The notes beneath the pieces are model-generated. The model made no database searches, had not been told where the DNA came from, and saw only the letters and a list, made by a program, of their open reading frames with translations. Below are positions 18,199 to 26,115 of a DNA stretch of 64,000 nt, piece by piece. Numbering within the stretch: position 1 is the first letter of the stretch; each line of letters opens with the position of its first letter. Position numbers and translations under genes: made by a program. The stretch comes from Sphingomonas_O antarctica. GTDB lineage: Bacteria; Pseudomonadota; Alphaproteobacteria; Sphingomonadales; Sphingomonadaceae. The stretch spans positions 1 to 64,000 of the forward strand of contig NZ_CBCRXM010000014.1 in NCBI RefSeq assembly GCF_965137005.1, read 5' to 3'.

Positions 18199-19604
18199 CG
18201 GCGAAGCCGACCACTGGCGGCGTGCCTTTGCCGCAACGCTATCTGGCGATCGCCGCGATGTCGGCGGGCAGCGCGCTGGTGATCATCGACGGCGGTGTCG
18301 CAAACGTCGCCTTGCCGACGATCGCCCGCGATCTCGGGACGTCGGCGTCGAGCGTGGTGTCGATCGTCACGATCTATCAGGTGACGCTGGTCATGCTGAT
18401 GCTGCCGTTCGCCGGCCTTGGCGAGCGGGTCGGGCTGAAGCGGACGTACCAGACGGGGCAGCTGATCTTCACCGTCGCGACCTTGCTGTGTTTCTTTGCC
18501 AAGAGTCTGCCGTTCCTGTTGATCGTCCGCGCGGCGCAGGCGGTGGGCGCGGCGTGTGTGCTGGCGGTGGCGTCGGCGCTAATCCGCCAGATTTATCCGT
18601 CGGACCAGCTGGGCCGCGGGCTCGCCATCAACGCGGTGGTCGTGACCAGTTCGGCCGCCGCCGCGCCGACCATCGGCGGGTTGATCCTGGGCATTGCGCC
18701 GTGGCCGTGGGTGTTTGCCGCGGCGATTCCGTTCGCGTTGATCAGCCTGCTGCTGGGGCGCGCGATCCCGGCTCCGAAGCCTCGATCGACGCACTTCGAT
18801 TTCGGCGGCGCAGTCCTGTGCGCGGCGATGTTCGGCCTGATCATCGGCGGCCTCGAAAGCGCGGTGCATGGCGACAGCCCGGTGATCTCGGCGGCCATCG
18901 TGGCGGTCGGGCTCGTGGTCGGATGGTATTTCGTGCGGCGTGAGATCGGCAAGCCGGCACCGATCCTGCCGGTCGATCTGCTGGCCCAGCCGGTGCTGGC
19001 GCTGTCGGCGATCGGCGGCTTTCTGGCCTTTACCACGTCGATGACCTTGCTGATCTCCACGCCGTTCCGGCTGCATGATTACGGCTTCACAGCGGCGGCG
19101 ATCGGCGCGGCAATCATGCCTTGGCCGCTGACCAACATGATCGTCGCGCCAGTGTCAGGCTATTTGTCCGACCGTATTCCGGCGGGCCTTCTCGGCGGGG
19201 TCGGCATGGCGATATCGGTGACGGCGCTGACCCTGATCGCGACCATGCCGGCCGATCCGAGTTACTTCCAGGTGGCGTGGCGGATGGCGCTGTGCGGGTC
19301 GGGCTTCGGGCTTTATCTGCCACCCAATGCGCGACTGCTGGTGGGCAGTGCACCGCGCGAGCGGGCCGCTGCGGCAGGCGGGCTGGTCTCGACCGTCTGC
19401 CTGACCGGCCAGACCGTCGGCGCGACGCTGGTGGCAATGCTGCTCGCGCTGGGTCTTGGCACCGGATCGGTGCCCCCGTTGGTCAGCGCGTCGCTCGCGA
19501 CAATTGCCGGGCTGTGCAGCATCGCCCGCCTGCGACCCTCGATCCGCAATCCGACCAAGACCGAAGTGGACGAGGGCGTACCGACGCTCAAACAAACACG
19601 CTGA
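18195..19604 (+). CDS. MFS transporter, DHA2 (EmrB/QacA-like) family
   Basis: This is an inner-membrane proton-driven carrier, probably a drug or metabolite exporter. The 469-residue product is almost entirely hydrophobic segments, consistent with 12-14 helices. The DHA2-type first helix reads SALVIIDGGVANVALPTIARD, in parts, and motif A reads GERVGLKRTYQTGQ. Start TTG 18195 overlaps the upstream stop (TTGA); GTG 18222 is an alternative. No membrane-fusion (EmrA) gene is adjacent. The substrate cannot be told from the sequence. Confidence 0.85.
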   Translation: MTAKPTTGGVPLPQRYLAIAAMSAGSALVIIDGGVANVALPTIARDLGTSASSVVSIVTIYQVTLVMLMLPFAGLGERVGLKRTYQTGQLIFTVATLLCFFAKSLPFLLIVRAAQAVGAACVLAVASALIRQIYPSDQLGRGLAINAVVVTSSAAAAPTIGGLILGIAPWPWVFAAAIPFALISLLLGRAIPAPKPRSTHFDFGGAVLCAAMFGLIIGGLESAVHGDSPVISAAIVAVGLVVGWYFVRREIGKPAPILPVDLLAQPVLALSAIGGFLAFTTSMTLLISTPFRLHDYGFTAAAIGAAIMPWPLTNMIVAPVSGYLSDRIPAGLLGGVGMAISVTALTLIATMPADPSYFQVAWRMALCGSGFGLYLPPNARLLVGSAPRERAAAAGGLVSTVCLTGQTVGATLVAMLLALGLGTGSVPPLVSASLATIAGLCSIARLRPSIRNPTKTEVDEGVPTLKQTR

Positions 19605-20513
19605 TCACGCCAGCGCGGGCATCAATCCCTTGCTACCGGCGATGCGCTGCATCGCCTTTTGCAGCTTGTCGAAAGCGCGGACCTCGATCTGACGGACGCG
19701 TTCGCGGCTGACGCCATAGACCTGGCTCAATTCCTCGAGCGTCTTGGGGTCTTCGGCGAGGCGGCGTTCGGTGAGGATGTGCTTCTCGCGATCGTTCAGA
19801 TCATCCATCGCTTCGACGAGCATGGCGTGGCGAATATGCTTTTCCTGATCGTCGGCAATGCGGACATCGTGCAGCGGGCCTTCGTCCACCAGCATGTCCT
19901 GCCACTGGCCCTCGCCATCCTCGTTGAAGGAGACGTTGAGGCTGGTATCGCCACCGCGCGCCATGCGGCGGTTCATGCTGGCGACGTCGTCTTCGCTGAC
20001 GCCCAGATCGGTGGCGATCTTGCGCAGGTTCTCGGGCGACAGATCGCCATCCTCGAACGCGTCGAGATTGTTCTTCATCCGGCGCAGGTTGAAGAACAGT
20101 TTCTTCTGGGCGGCGGTGGTGCCCATTTTCACGAGCGACCAGCTGCGCAGGATGAATTCCTGCATCGACGCACGGATCCACCACATCGCGTATGTCGCGA
20201 GGCGGAACCCGCGATCGGGCTCGAATTTCTTCACGCCCTGCATCAGGCCGATATTGCCTTCGGAAATCAGTTCCGAAACCGGCAGACCATAGCCGCGATA
20301 GCCCATGGCGATTTTCGCCACGAGACGCAGGTGGCTGGTGACCAATTTGGCCGCCGCTTCGGGGTCCTGATGCTCCTGAAACCGCTTGGCGAGCATATAC
20401 TCCTCCTCGGGCGCGAGGAGCGGAAACTTGCGGATTTCGGACAGGTAACGGTTCAGGCTTTGCTCGCCACCAAGAGCGGGGATCGTTGCCGGAACTCTGC
20501 TTTTCGCTGCCAT
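19605..20513 (-). CDS. rpoH: RNA polymerase sigma-32 (heat-shock) factor
   Basis: RpoH directs RNA polymerase to heat-shock and related stress promoters. I take ATG 20513, preceded by AGGGAGAAAG, giving 302 residues; the longer frame is unlikely. Region 2 shows LVTSHLRLVAKIAMGYRGYG and ATYAMWWIRASMQEFILRSW. The RpoH box QKKLFFNLR, which separates sigma-32 from RpoD, is present. Region 4.2 is EELSQVYGVSRERVRQIE. It is downstream of rluD on the same strand with a 52-base gap. Confidence 0.96.
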   Translation of the reverse strand: MAAKSRVPATIPALGGEQSLNRYLSEIRKFPLLAPEEEYMLAKRFQEHQDPEAAAKLVTSHLRLVAKIAMGYRGYGLPVSELISEGNIGLMQGVKKFEPDRGFRLATYAMWWIRASMQEFILRSWSLVKMGTTAAQKKLFFNLRRMKNNLDAFEDGDLSPENLRKIATDLGVSEDDVASMNRRMARGGDTSLNVSFNEDGEGQWQDMLVDEGPLHDVRIADDQEKHIRHAMLVEAMDDLNDREKHILTERRLAEDPKTLEELSQVYGVSRERVRQIEVRAFDKLQKAMQRIAGSKGLMPALA

Positions 20514-20565
20514 GACGTCGTACTTTCTCCCTGACCCAGCCTCATCGAGCGCCGCGTCGTTCTTG

Positions 20566-21495
20566 TTATACCCTAAGTGCCCTGAATAGTTCCTGCATGT
20601 CCACGGGCATTGGACTATCGAACGCGATAGCTTCGCTTGTGACCGGGTGGACAAACCCGAGCCGCGTGGCGTGGAGCGCCTGGCGTTGGAAGTTTAGTGG
20701 AAGTTTAGCCCTGGAACGCCCGCCATATACCGGATCGCCGATGAGTGCGTGGCCGATCGACGCCATATGCACGCGAATCTGGTGCGTCCTGCCGGTTTCC
20801 AACCGGCATTCGATCAGCGCCGCGTCGCGCAATGCTTCGAGCGTGCGATAATGCGTGACCGCGCGTTTGCCGCTGCGAATGATCGCGACCTTCTTGCGAT
20901 CGTGCGGGCTGCGCGCCAGCGGTGCATCGACCGAGCCGTCTCCAGGAATCCCTTGTGAAATCGCCAGATAACGCCGGTCGATGGTGTGCGCGGCGAATTG
21001 CTTGGCCAGACCTTCATGCGTCTTGTCGTTTTTCGCCACGACCAGCAGCCCCGACGTGTCCTTGTCGATACGGTGGACGATGCCCGGTCGTGCCACGCCG
21101 CCGATGCCCGACAAACGTCCTGCGCAATGGTGCAGCAAGGCGTTGACCAGCGTACCGTCGAGATTGCCCGCCGCCGGATGGACGACGAGGCCGGCGGGCT
21201 TGTCCACGATCAGCAGATGATCGTCCTCGAAGATCACATCGAGCGCGATATCCTGCGCCTCCGCCTTGTCCGGGACAGGCAGGGGGACCATCACGACCAC
21301 ATCGCCCGTCACAATCTTGGCGGATGGATCGCGCAGCGCAGTCCCGTCCGCACGCCTCACATTTCCGCTCGAAATCAGCACCTTTAACCGTTCGCGCGAC
21401 AGGCTTGGGACTGCCGCCGCCAGAGCGCGGTCGAATCGCCAACCAGCGCTTTCTGCCAGCAGCGAAACTTCCAGTGTCGAAACCCCCCGGTCCAT
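20566..21495 (-). CDS. rluD: 23S rRNA pseudouridine synthase, RluD family
   Basis: The enzyme converts uridines of helix 69 (1911/1915/1917 in E. coli numbering) in 23S rRNA to pseudouridine, which helps late 50S assembly. The 309-residue product has an N-terminal S4-like RNA-binding region (LSRERLKVLISSGNVRR) and the RluA catalytic motif with its Asp in PGIVHRIDKDTSGLLV. TGRTHQIRVHMASIGHALIGD appears later, in pieces. Its ATG and that of the divergent M67 gene are only 12 bases apart, so their promoters must lie inside each other's coding regions. Confidence 0.92.
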   Translation of the reverse strand: MDRGVSTLEVSLLAESAGWRFDRALAAAVPSLSRERLKVLISSGNVRRADGTALRDPSAKIVTGDVVVMVPLPVPDKAEAQDIALDVIFEDDHLLIVDKPAGLVVHPAAGNLDGTLVNALLHHCAGRLSGIGGVARPGIVHRIDKDTSGLLVVAKNDKTHEGLAKQFAAHTIDRRYLAISQGIPGDGSVDAPLARSPHDRKKVAIIRSGKRAVTHYRTLEALRDAALIECRLETGRTHQIRVHMASIGHALIGDPVYGGRSRAKLPLNFQRQALHATRLGFVHPVTSEAIAFDSPMPVDMQELFRALRV

Positions 21496-21507
21496 TGCTA
21501 AAGGAAG

Positions 21508-21900
21508 ATGGTGACGACGGTCGGAATTTCAATGGCGCTGCACAGGCGGCTGATCGCGCTGGCGGCGGCCGATCCGGTGCGCGAAGTTTGCGGGCTGTTG
21601 CTGGGAACCAACGATATGGTCGAGGCCGTTGTCGAGGCGCGCAATGTTGCTGTCGATCCGGCGAGGACATTTGAAATCGACCCGCATGTGCAGATCGAAG
21701 CGATCCGTGCGGCAAGGACCGGCGCGCCGGCGGTGATCGGGTGCTATCATTCGCATCCAGGGGGTGTCGCGCAGCCATCTTCGCGTGATCTGGACATGGC
21801 GCGGCCGGGCAGTCTGTGGCTGATTATCGCTGGCAACGTTGTGACCGCGTGGGGGCGCGGAGAGGCAGCGTTCGAACGTGTTTGCCTCGACGTGGCGTGA
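21508..21900 (+). CDS. M67 (JAMM/MPN+) family metallopeptidase
   Basis: The 130-residue product is a stand-alone JAB1/MPN+ domain, a zinc isopeptidase fold. The JAMM motif is complete: Glu in VREVCGLLLG, then HSHPGGVAQPSSRD with both His and the Asp. Bacterial members often trim ubiquitin-like sulfur carriers (ThiS/MoaD) or act in cysteine synthesis. No such partner lies in this window, so the substrate is unknown. AAGGAAG precedes the ATG. The ntrY gene begins 64 bases downstream on the same strand. Confidence 0.85.
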   Translation: MVTTVGISMALHRRLIALAAADPVREVCGLLLGTNDMVEAVVEARNVAVDPARTFEIDPHVQIEAIRAARTGAPAVIGCYHSHPGGVAQPSSRDLDMARPGSLWLIIAGNVVTAWGRGEAAFERVCLDVA

Positions 21901-21964
21901 CCGCAATCGGGTAGATCGTGCAAACTGTGTTGGAAAAGACACAACATCGTTGTAGCATGGCCAC

Positions 21965-24166
21965 GTGACGACCGCTCCCCGCTCGCGGCTATTCCGCCGC
22001 CGCTTCATCCTGTGGGTGGCCCGGCGGTCTTGGGTGCCATGGGTCGAAGCCGGTGCGGCGGTAGCGCTCATCGTCATGCTGGCGCTCAGCTACACGGTAT
22101 TCAGTCATCAGGGCACGGGGTCGGCGCCGCTGACCCCACCGTTGGTGGCCGCGTTGCTGATCGCCAGCCTGACGCCCGCAATTCTGCTCCAGGTCCTGAT
22201 CGGACGCCGCATCGCCAAGCGCCGCGCGGCGGCATCGCCGGTCGGTGGGGGTGGGCGGCTGCATGTCCGACTGGTCGCGATCTTTTCGACGATTGCCAGC
22301 GTGCCGATGCTGCTGGTCGTCGTGTTCGCGTCGCTGCTGTTCCAATATGGCGTCGAGTTCTGGTTTTCCGACCGCGCACGCGGGATGCTGGAGAACGCCT
22401 CGAGCCTGGCGCAGGGCTATTATGAGGAAAAGCAGCTTGCGGTGTCCAACGAGACCGTGACGATGGCCGGCGACCTGCGCGATTATCTGCAGCAGGCGAA
22501 CACGCAAAGCCCGGCGTTTGCCGAAGGCTATGCGTGGCAGGTGCTGTCGCGCAATCTCACCGAATCCGCGATCGTCGAGGTCGCGCCGAACGGCACGCCG
22601 CGGACCATCGCGATGGTCAATCCGGACGCGCGACCGGTCGAGAAGCGCGTGTCGGCGGACATCCTCGCGCGGCTGCAACGCGGTGTGCCGGTGGTGGTGA
22701 CCAATGCGCCAGACCGGATCGAGGCCGTGACGCGGCTGTATCCGGGGCGAAATATCTATCTTTATGCGTCGCGCATCGCCGATCGGCGGGCGCTGGCGCA
22801 GACCGAACGCGCGCGCGCCGTGCTGGCGGATTACGATAGTTTGGTCGACCGCTCGCGACGGCTGCAGCTGCAGTTCAATGCTGCGCTTTTCGTCATGGCG
22901 CTGTTGATCGTCGGGATCGCGGTGTGGATCGCATTGCAGGTTGCCGACCGACTGGTGCGGCCGGTGGGCGAGTTGGTCGATGCCGCGCGGCGGGTGACGG
23001 CCGGCGATCTGGCCGCGCGTGTGCCGCAGACCCGCAGTCGTGACGAGGTCGGGACGTTGTCCAACGCCTTCAACCGCATGACGTCGCGGTTGGAGACGCA
23101 GACGACGACGCTCGAAACGCGGCGGGCGTTGATCGAAGCGGTGCTGTCGGGCGTGTCGGCAGGCGTGGTCGCGATTGGCGCCGACCGTCGTATCCGCATC
23201 GCCAATGGGCCGGCCGGCGGGCTGCTCAACCTGCCCGAAGATCGCGGGGTCGGTCGTTCGCTGGCGATATTCGCGCCCGAACTCGACCAATTGGTCGCCG
23301 ATGGGGCGGGGGAGGCGATCGTCGAACTGACCCGCGCGGGAGAGATGCGGACGCTGGCCGTGCGCATTGTCGCCGACGAAGCTGGCCGTGTGTTGACGTT
23401 CGACGACATTACCCAGCAACTGACCGATCAACGGCGCGCGGCGTGGTCCGACGTGGCGCGGCGCATCGCGCACGAGATCAAGAACCCGCTGACACCGATC
23501 TCGCTCGCCGCCGAACGCCTCAAGCGGCGGTATAGCAGCCGGATCGGCGAGGATGACGGCACGTTCAACCGCCTGACCGACACGATCGTGCGCCAGGTCG
23601 GCGATTTGCGGCGGATGGTCGATGAATTCTCCAACTTCGCGCGCATGCCCAAGCCCGTGTTCCAGCGGGAACCGATGTTCGACATCTGCCGTGAAGCACT
23701 GTTCCTGCACGAAGTCGCGCATACCGGTGTCGCGTTCGAACTCGACGCGCCGGAGGGGCCGACCTTCATGGTGTGCGACCGGCGACAACTGGGTCAGGCG
23801 CTGACCAACCTTGTCAAGAATGCAGTCGAAGCGATTGAGCAAAAAGCCGAAGGCCCGCCGCAAGGCGTGGTGTCGCTGGCGCTCGCGGCGCAGGACGGGC
23901 GTGTGACGGTGACGATCGCGGATACCGGGATCGGCTTGCCCGAAGATCGCGAGCGGCTGTTCGAACCCTATGTCACCACGCGCGTGCGCGGCACGGGGCT
24001 GGGGCTCGCGATCGTCAAAAAGATCGTCGAGGAGCATTTCGGAACGATCGGTTTCGACGATGCGCCGGGCGGCGGGACGATCGTTCGGATCGCGTTCGAC
24101 GCAGCGGCGCTCAGCGACTGCGACGGCCAGGAACTGCCGGTACTGACGACTTCAGGAGAACGATAA
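21965..24166 (+). CDS. ntrY: Nitrogen-regulation sensor histidine kinase NtrY
   Basis: NtrY is a membrane sensor that phosphorylates NtrX and is linked to nitrogen, redox and envelope responses in alphaproteobacteria. In 733 residues it shows three closely spaced N-terminal membrane helices, a periplasmic region (about 140-290), another helix, a HAMP segment (DRLVRPVGELVDAARRV), a PAS region and a HisKA domain. The phosphorylated His503 lies in RRIAHEIKNPLTPISL. The N-box LTNLVKNAVEAIEQ and G1 IADTGIGLPEDR are intact. The GTG start is used, and the end overlaps ntrX (TAATG). Confidence 0.95.
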   Translation: MTTAPRSRLFRRRFILWVARRSWVPWVEAGAAVALIVMLALSYTVFSHQGTGSAPLTPPLVAALLIASLTPAILLQVLIGRRIAKRRAAASPVGGGGRLHVRLVAIFSTIASVPMLLVVVFASLLFQYGVEFWFSDRARGMLENASSLAQGYYEEKQLAVSNETVTMAGDLRDYLQQANTQSPAFAEGYAWQVLSRNLTESAIVEVAPNGTPRTIAMVNPDARPVEKRVSADILARLQRGVPVVVTNAPDRIEAVTRLYPGRNIYLYASRIADRRALAQTERARAVLADYDSLVDRSRRLQLQFNAALFVMALLIVGIAVWIALQVADRLVRPVGELVDAARRVTAGDLAARVPQTRSRDEVGTLSNAFNRMTSRLETQTTTLETRRALIEAVLSGVSAGVVAIGADRRIRIANGPAGGLLNLPEDRGVGRSLAIFAPELDQLVADGAGEAIVELTRAGEMRTLAVRIVADEAGRVLTFDDITQQLTDQRRAAWSDVARRIAHEIKNPLTPISLAAERLKRRYSSRIGEDDGTFNRLTDTIVRQVGDLRRMVDEFSNFARMPKPVFQREPMFDICREALFLHEVAHTGVAFELDAPEGPTFMVCDRRQLGQALTNLVKNAVEAIEQKAEGPPQGVVSLALAAQDGRVTVTIADTGIGLPEDRERLFEPYVTTRVRGTGLGLAIVKKIVEEHFGTIGFDDAPGGGTIVRIAFDAAALSDCDGQELPVLTTSGER

Positions 24167-25551
24167 TGGCGCTCGATATCCTTGTCGTCGATGACGAACG
24201 CGACATTCGCGAGCTGGTCGCGGGCGTTCTGGAAGACGAAGGCTATGCGCCGCGCACCGCCGCCGACAGCGACTCCGCGCTCGCCGCGATTGCCGAGCGG
24301 CGGCCGAGCCTGGTGCTGCTCGACGTATGGTTGCAGGGATCGAAGCTCGACGGGCTGGAATTGCTCGACGTGATCAAGGCGCGCGATCCGTCGCTGCCGG
24401 TGATCATCATATCGGGGCATGGCAATCTCGACACGGCTGTCTCGGCAATCCGCCGCGGTGCGATCGATTTCATCGAAAAGCCGTTCGAGGCCGAGCGCCT
24501 GTCGCTGTTGGTGGCGCGGGCGACCGAGACGGCGCGGCTGCGCACCGAGAATGAAAGCCTCAAGGCGCGCGCCGGCGGCATGGACGACGAATTGGGTGGC
24601 GTGTCGGGCGCAATCAATTCGGTCCGCGCGAACCTAAAGCGCGTCGCGCCGACCGGCAGCCGCGTGCTGATCAGCGGCCCGCCGGGTGTCGGCAAGGATG
24701 TCGCCGCGCGGATGCTGCACAATTGGTCGCAGCGCTCCAACGGGCCGTTCATCGTCGTCAGCGCGGCGCGGATGGAACCGGAGCGTGTCGAGGAAGAATT
24801 GTTCGGCGTCGAGGAGGGCGGCGAGGTCGTCCGCCCCGGGCTGCTCGAACGCGCGCATGGCGGGACGTTGTTCCTCGACGAGGTCGCGGACATGCCCCTG
24901 ACGACGCAGGGCAAGATCCTGCGCGTGCTGACCGATCAGGCGTTTACCCGCGTCGGGGGCGCGCGGACGGTGCGCGTGGATGTGCGGGTGCTGTCGGCGA
25001 GTTCGCGCTCGCTGACCGAGGAAATTGCCGCCGGGCGGTTCCGTGAAGATCTGTATTACCGCCTTGCCGTCGTCCCTGTGGCATTGCCCGCGCTGGCCGA
25101 CCGGCGCGAGGACATTCCGCCGCTCGTCGAGCATTTCGTGGCGCGTTACGCCGCCGAACGCCGCGTGCCGACGCCGCAGGTCGCACCCGAAGCCTTTGCC
25201 GCGTTGCAGGCCTATGACTGGCCGGGCAACGTGCGCCAGTTGCGCAACATCGTCGAGCGCACGATCATCCTTGCGCCGGGCGACCGGATCGGGCGGATCG
25301 ATGTCGATTTGTTGCCACCCGAAGTGATGGGGGAGGGATCGTCCTCTGCAACGACGGCGCCGAGCGTCATGGGCGCGCCGTTGCGCGAGGCGCGAGAAAC
25401 CTTCGAGCGTGAATATCTGCGCGTCCAGATCCGGCGGTTTTCAGGCAATATTTCGCGCACTGCGGCGTTTATCGGGATGGAGCGATCGGCACTGCACCGC
25501 AAACTCAAGCTCCTCGGGCTGACCGAGTTCAAGCCGGATAGCGACGAGTAG
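24166..25551 (+). CDS. ntrX: Nitrogen assimilation response regulator NtrX
   Basis: NtrX is the DNA-binding partner of NtrY. The 461-residue product has a receiver domain with the phospho-acceptor D53 in VLLDVWL. An AAA+ domain (about 145-375) carries Walker A GPPGVGKD and Walker B GGTLFLDEVADM. A C-terminal Fis-type helix-turn-helix reads ISRTAAFIGMERSALHRKL. The GAFTGA loop that contacts sigma-54 is absent: the sequence runs ELFGVEEGGEVVRPGLLE. It therefore probably regulates without activating sigma-54 polymerase, as reported for other alphaproteobacterial NtrX proteins. Its start overlaps the ntrY stop. Confidence 0.94.
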   Translation: MALDILVVDDERDIRELVAGVLEDEGYAPRTAADSDSALAAIAERRPSLVLLDVWLQGSKLDGLELLDVIKARDPSLPVIIISGHGNLDTAVSAIRRGAIDFIEKPFEAERLSLLVARATETARLRTENESLKARAGGMDDELGGVSGAINSVRANLKRVAPTGSRVLISGPPGVGKDVAARMLHNWSQRSNGPFIVVSAARMEPERVEEELFGVEEGGEVVRPGLLERAHGGTLFLDEVADMPLTTQGKILRVLTDQAFTRVGGARTVRVDVRVLSASSRSLTEEIAAGRFREDLYYRLAVVPVALPALADRREDIPPLVEHFVARYAAERRVPTPQVAPEAFAALQAYDWPGNVRQLRNIVERTIILAPGDRIGRIDVDLLPPEVMGEGSSSATTAPSVMGAPLREARETFEREYLRVQIRRFSGNISRTAAFIGMERSALHRKLKLLGLTEFKPDSDE

Positions 25552-25553
25552 GG

Positions 25554-25608
25554 TTGCAGCGCAGCAACGGTTCGCTACATTCCGCTTGCGCGAAAAAATC
25601 GCGCCAAG
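25554..25608 (+). promoter_or_regulatory. Putative hfq promoter and leader hairpin
   Basis: TTGCAG (25554-25559), a 16-base spacer and TACATT (25576-25581) resemble a housekeeping promoter placed right after the ntrX stop. Just downstream, CTTGCGCGA and TCGCGCCAAG (25585-25608) can form a 9-bp stem with one bulged C around an A5 loop. The stem would lie at or near the 5' end of an hfq transcript. Both calls are by eye. Confidence 0.4.
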
Positions 25609-25626
25609 AGCAAGAGGCGTACCCCG

Positions 25627-26115
25627 ATGGCCGAAAAGGCAAACAATCTCCAGGATCTGTTCCTGAACACCGTCCGCAAAGCGAAGACCCCGGTGACGAT
25701 GTTCCTGGTCAAGGGCGTCAAGCTGCAGGGCATCATCACCTGGTTCGACAATTTTTCGGTGCTGCTGCGCCGCGATGGCCAGTCGCAGCTGATCTACAAG
25801 CACGCGATTTCGACCGTGATGCCGAGCAATCCGCTCGACCTCGCGCCGGTCGCCGCAGCGTTCGCCAATCCCAGCGCGCCGCGCACCCGCCAATTGCAGG
25901 ATGTGTTCCTGTCGGCGGCGCGCGCGCAGGAAAATCCGGTGACGATGTTCCTCGTCAACGGCGTGATGCTGCAGGGTGAGATCGCGGCGTATGACTTGTT
26001 CTGCATGCTCCTCCAGCGCGACGGCATGGTGCAACTGGTTTACAAGCACGCCGTTTCCACCGTGCAGCCGGCCAATCCGCTCGACCTGCGCGAGGAAGAG
26101 GAAGACGGCGACTAA
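25627..26115 (+). CDS. hfq: Tandem double-domain RNA chaperone Hfq
   Basis: Hfq pairs small RNAs with mRNAs through a ring of Sm-like domains. A normal bacterial Hfq is about 75-100 residues; this one has 162 and contains two complete Hfq units. Unit 1 covers about residues 5-72 and unit 2 about 88-156, each with an LQD helix start and the Sm2 motif YKHA. By my count 35 of 51 aligned residues are identical between PVTMFLVKGVKLQG...NPLDL and its copy. The second unit has lost basic rim residues (RAQE for RKAK) and has Met for the distal-face Lys. It ends in the acidic EEEEDGD tail. AGAGG precedes the ATG, and hflX follows directly. Confidence 0.95.
   Translation: MAEKANNLQDLFLNTVRKAKTPVTMFLVKGVKLQGIITWFDNFSVLLRRDGQSQLIYKHAISTVMPSNPLDLAPVAAAFANPSAPRTRQLQDVFLSAARAQENPVTMFLVNGVMLQGEIAAYDLFCMLLQRDGMVQLVYKHAVSTVQPANPLDLREEEEDGD

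Noticed and set aside
21989..24037. 682-codon frame opposite ntrY
   Set aside because: ntrY has complete kinase motifs; the antisense translation has none.
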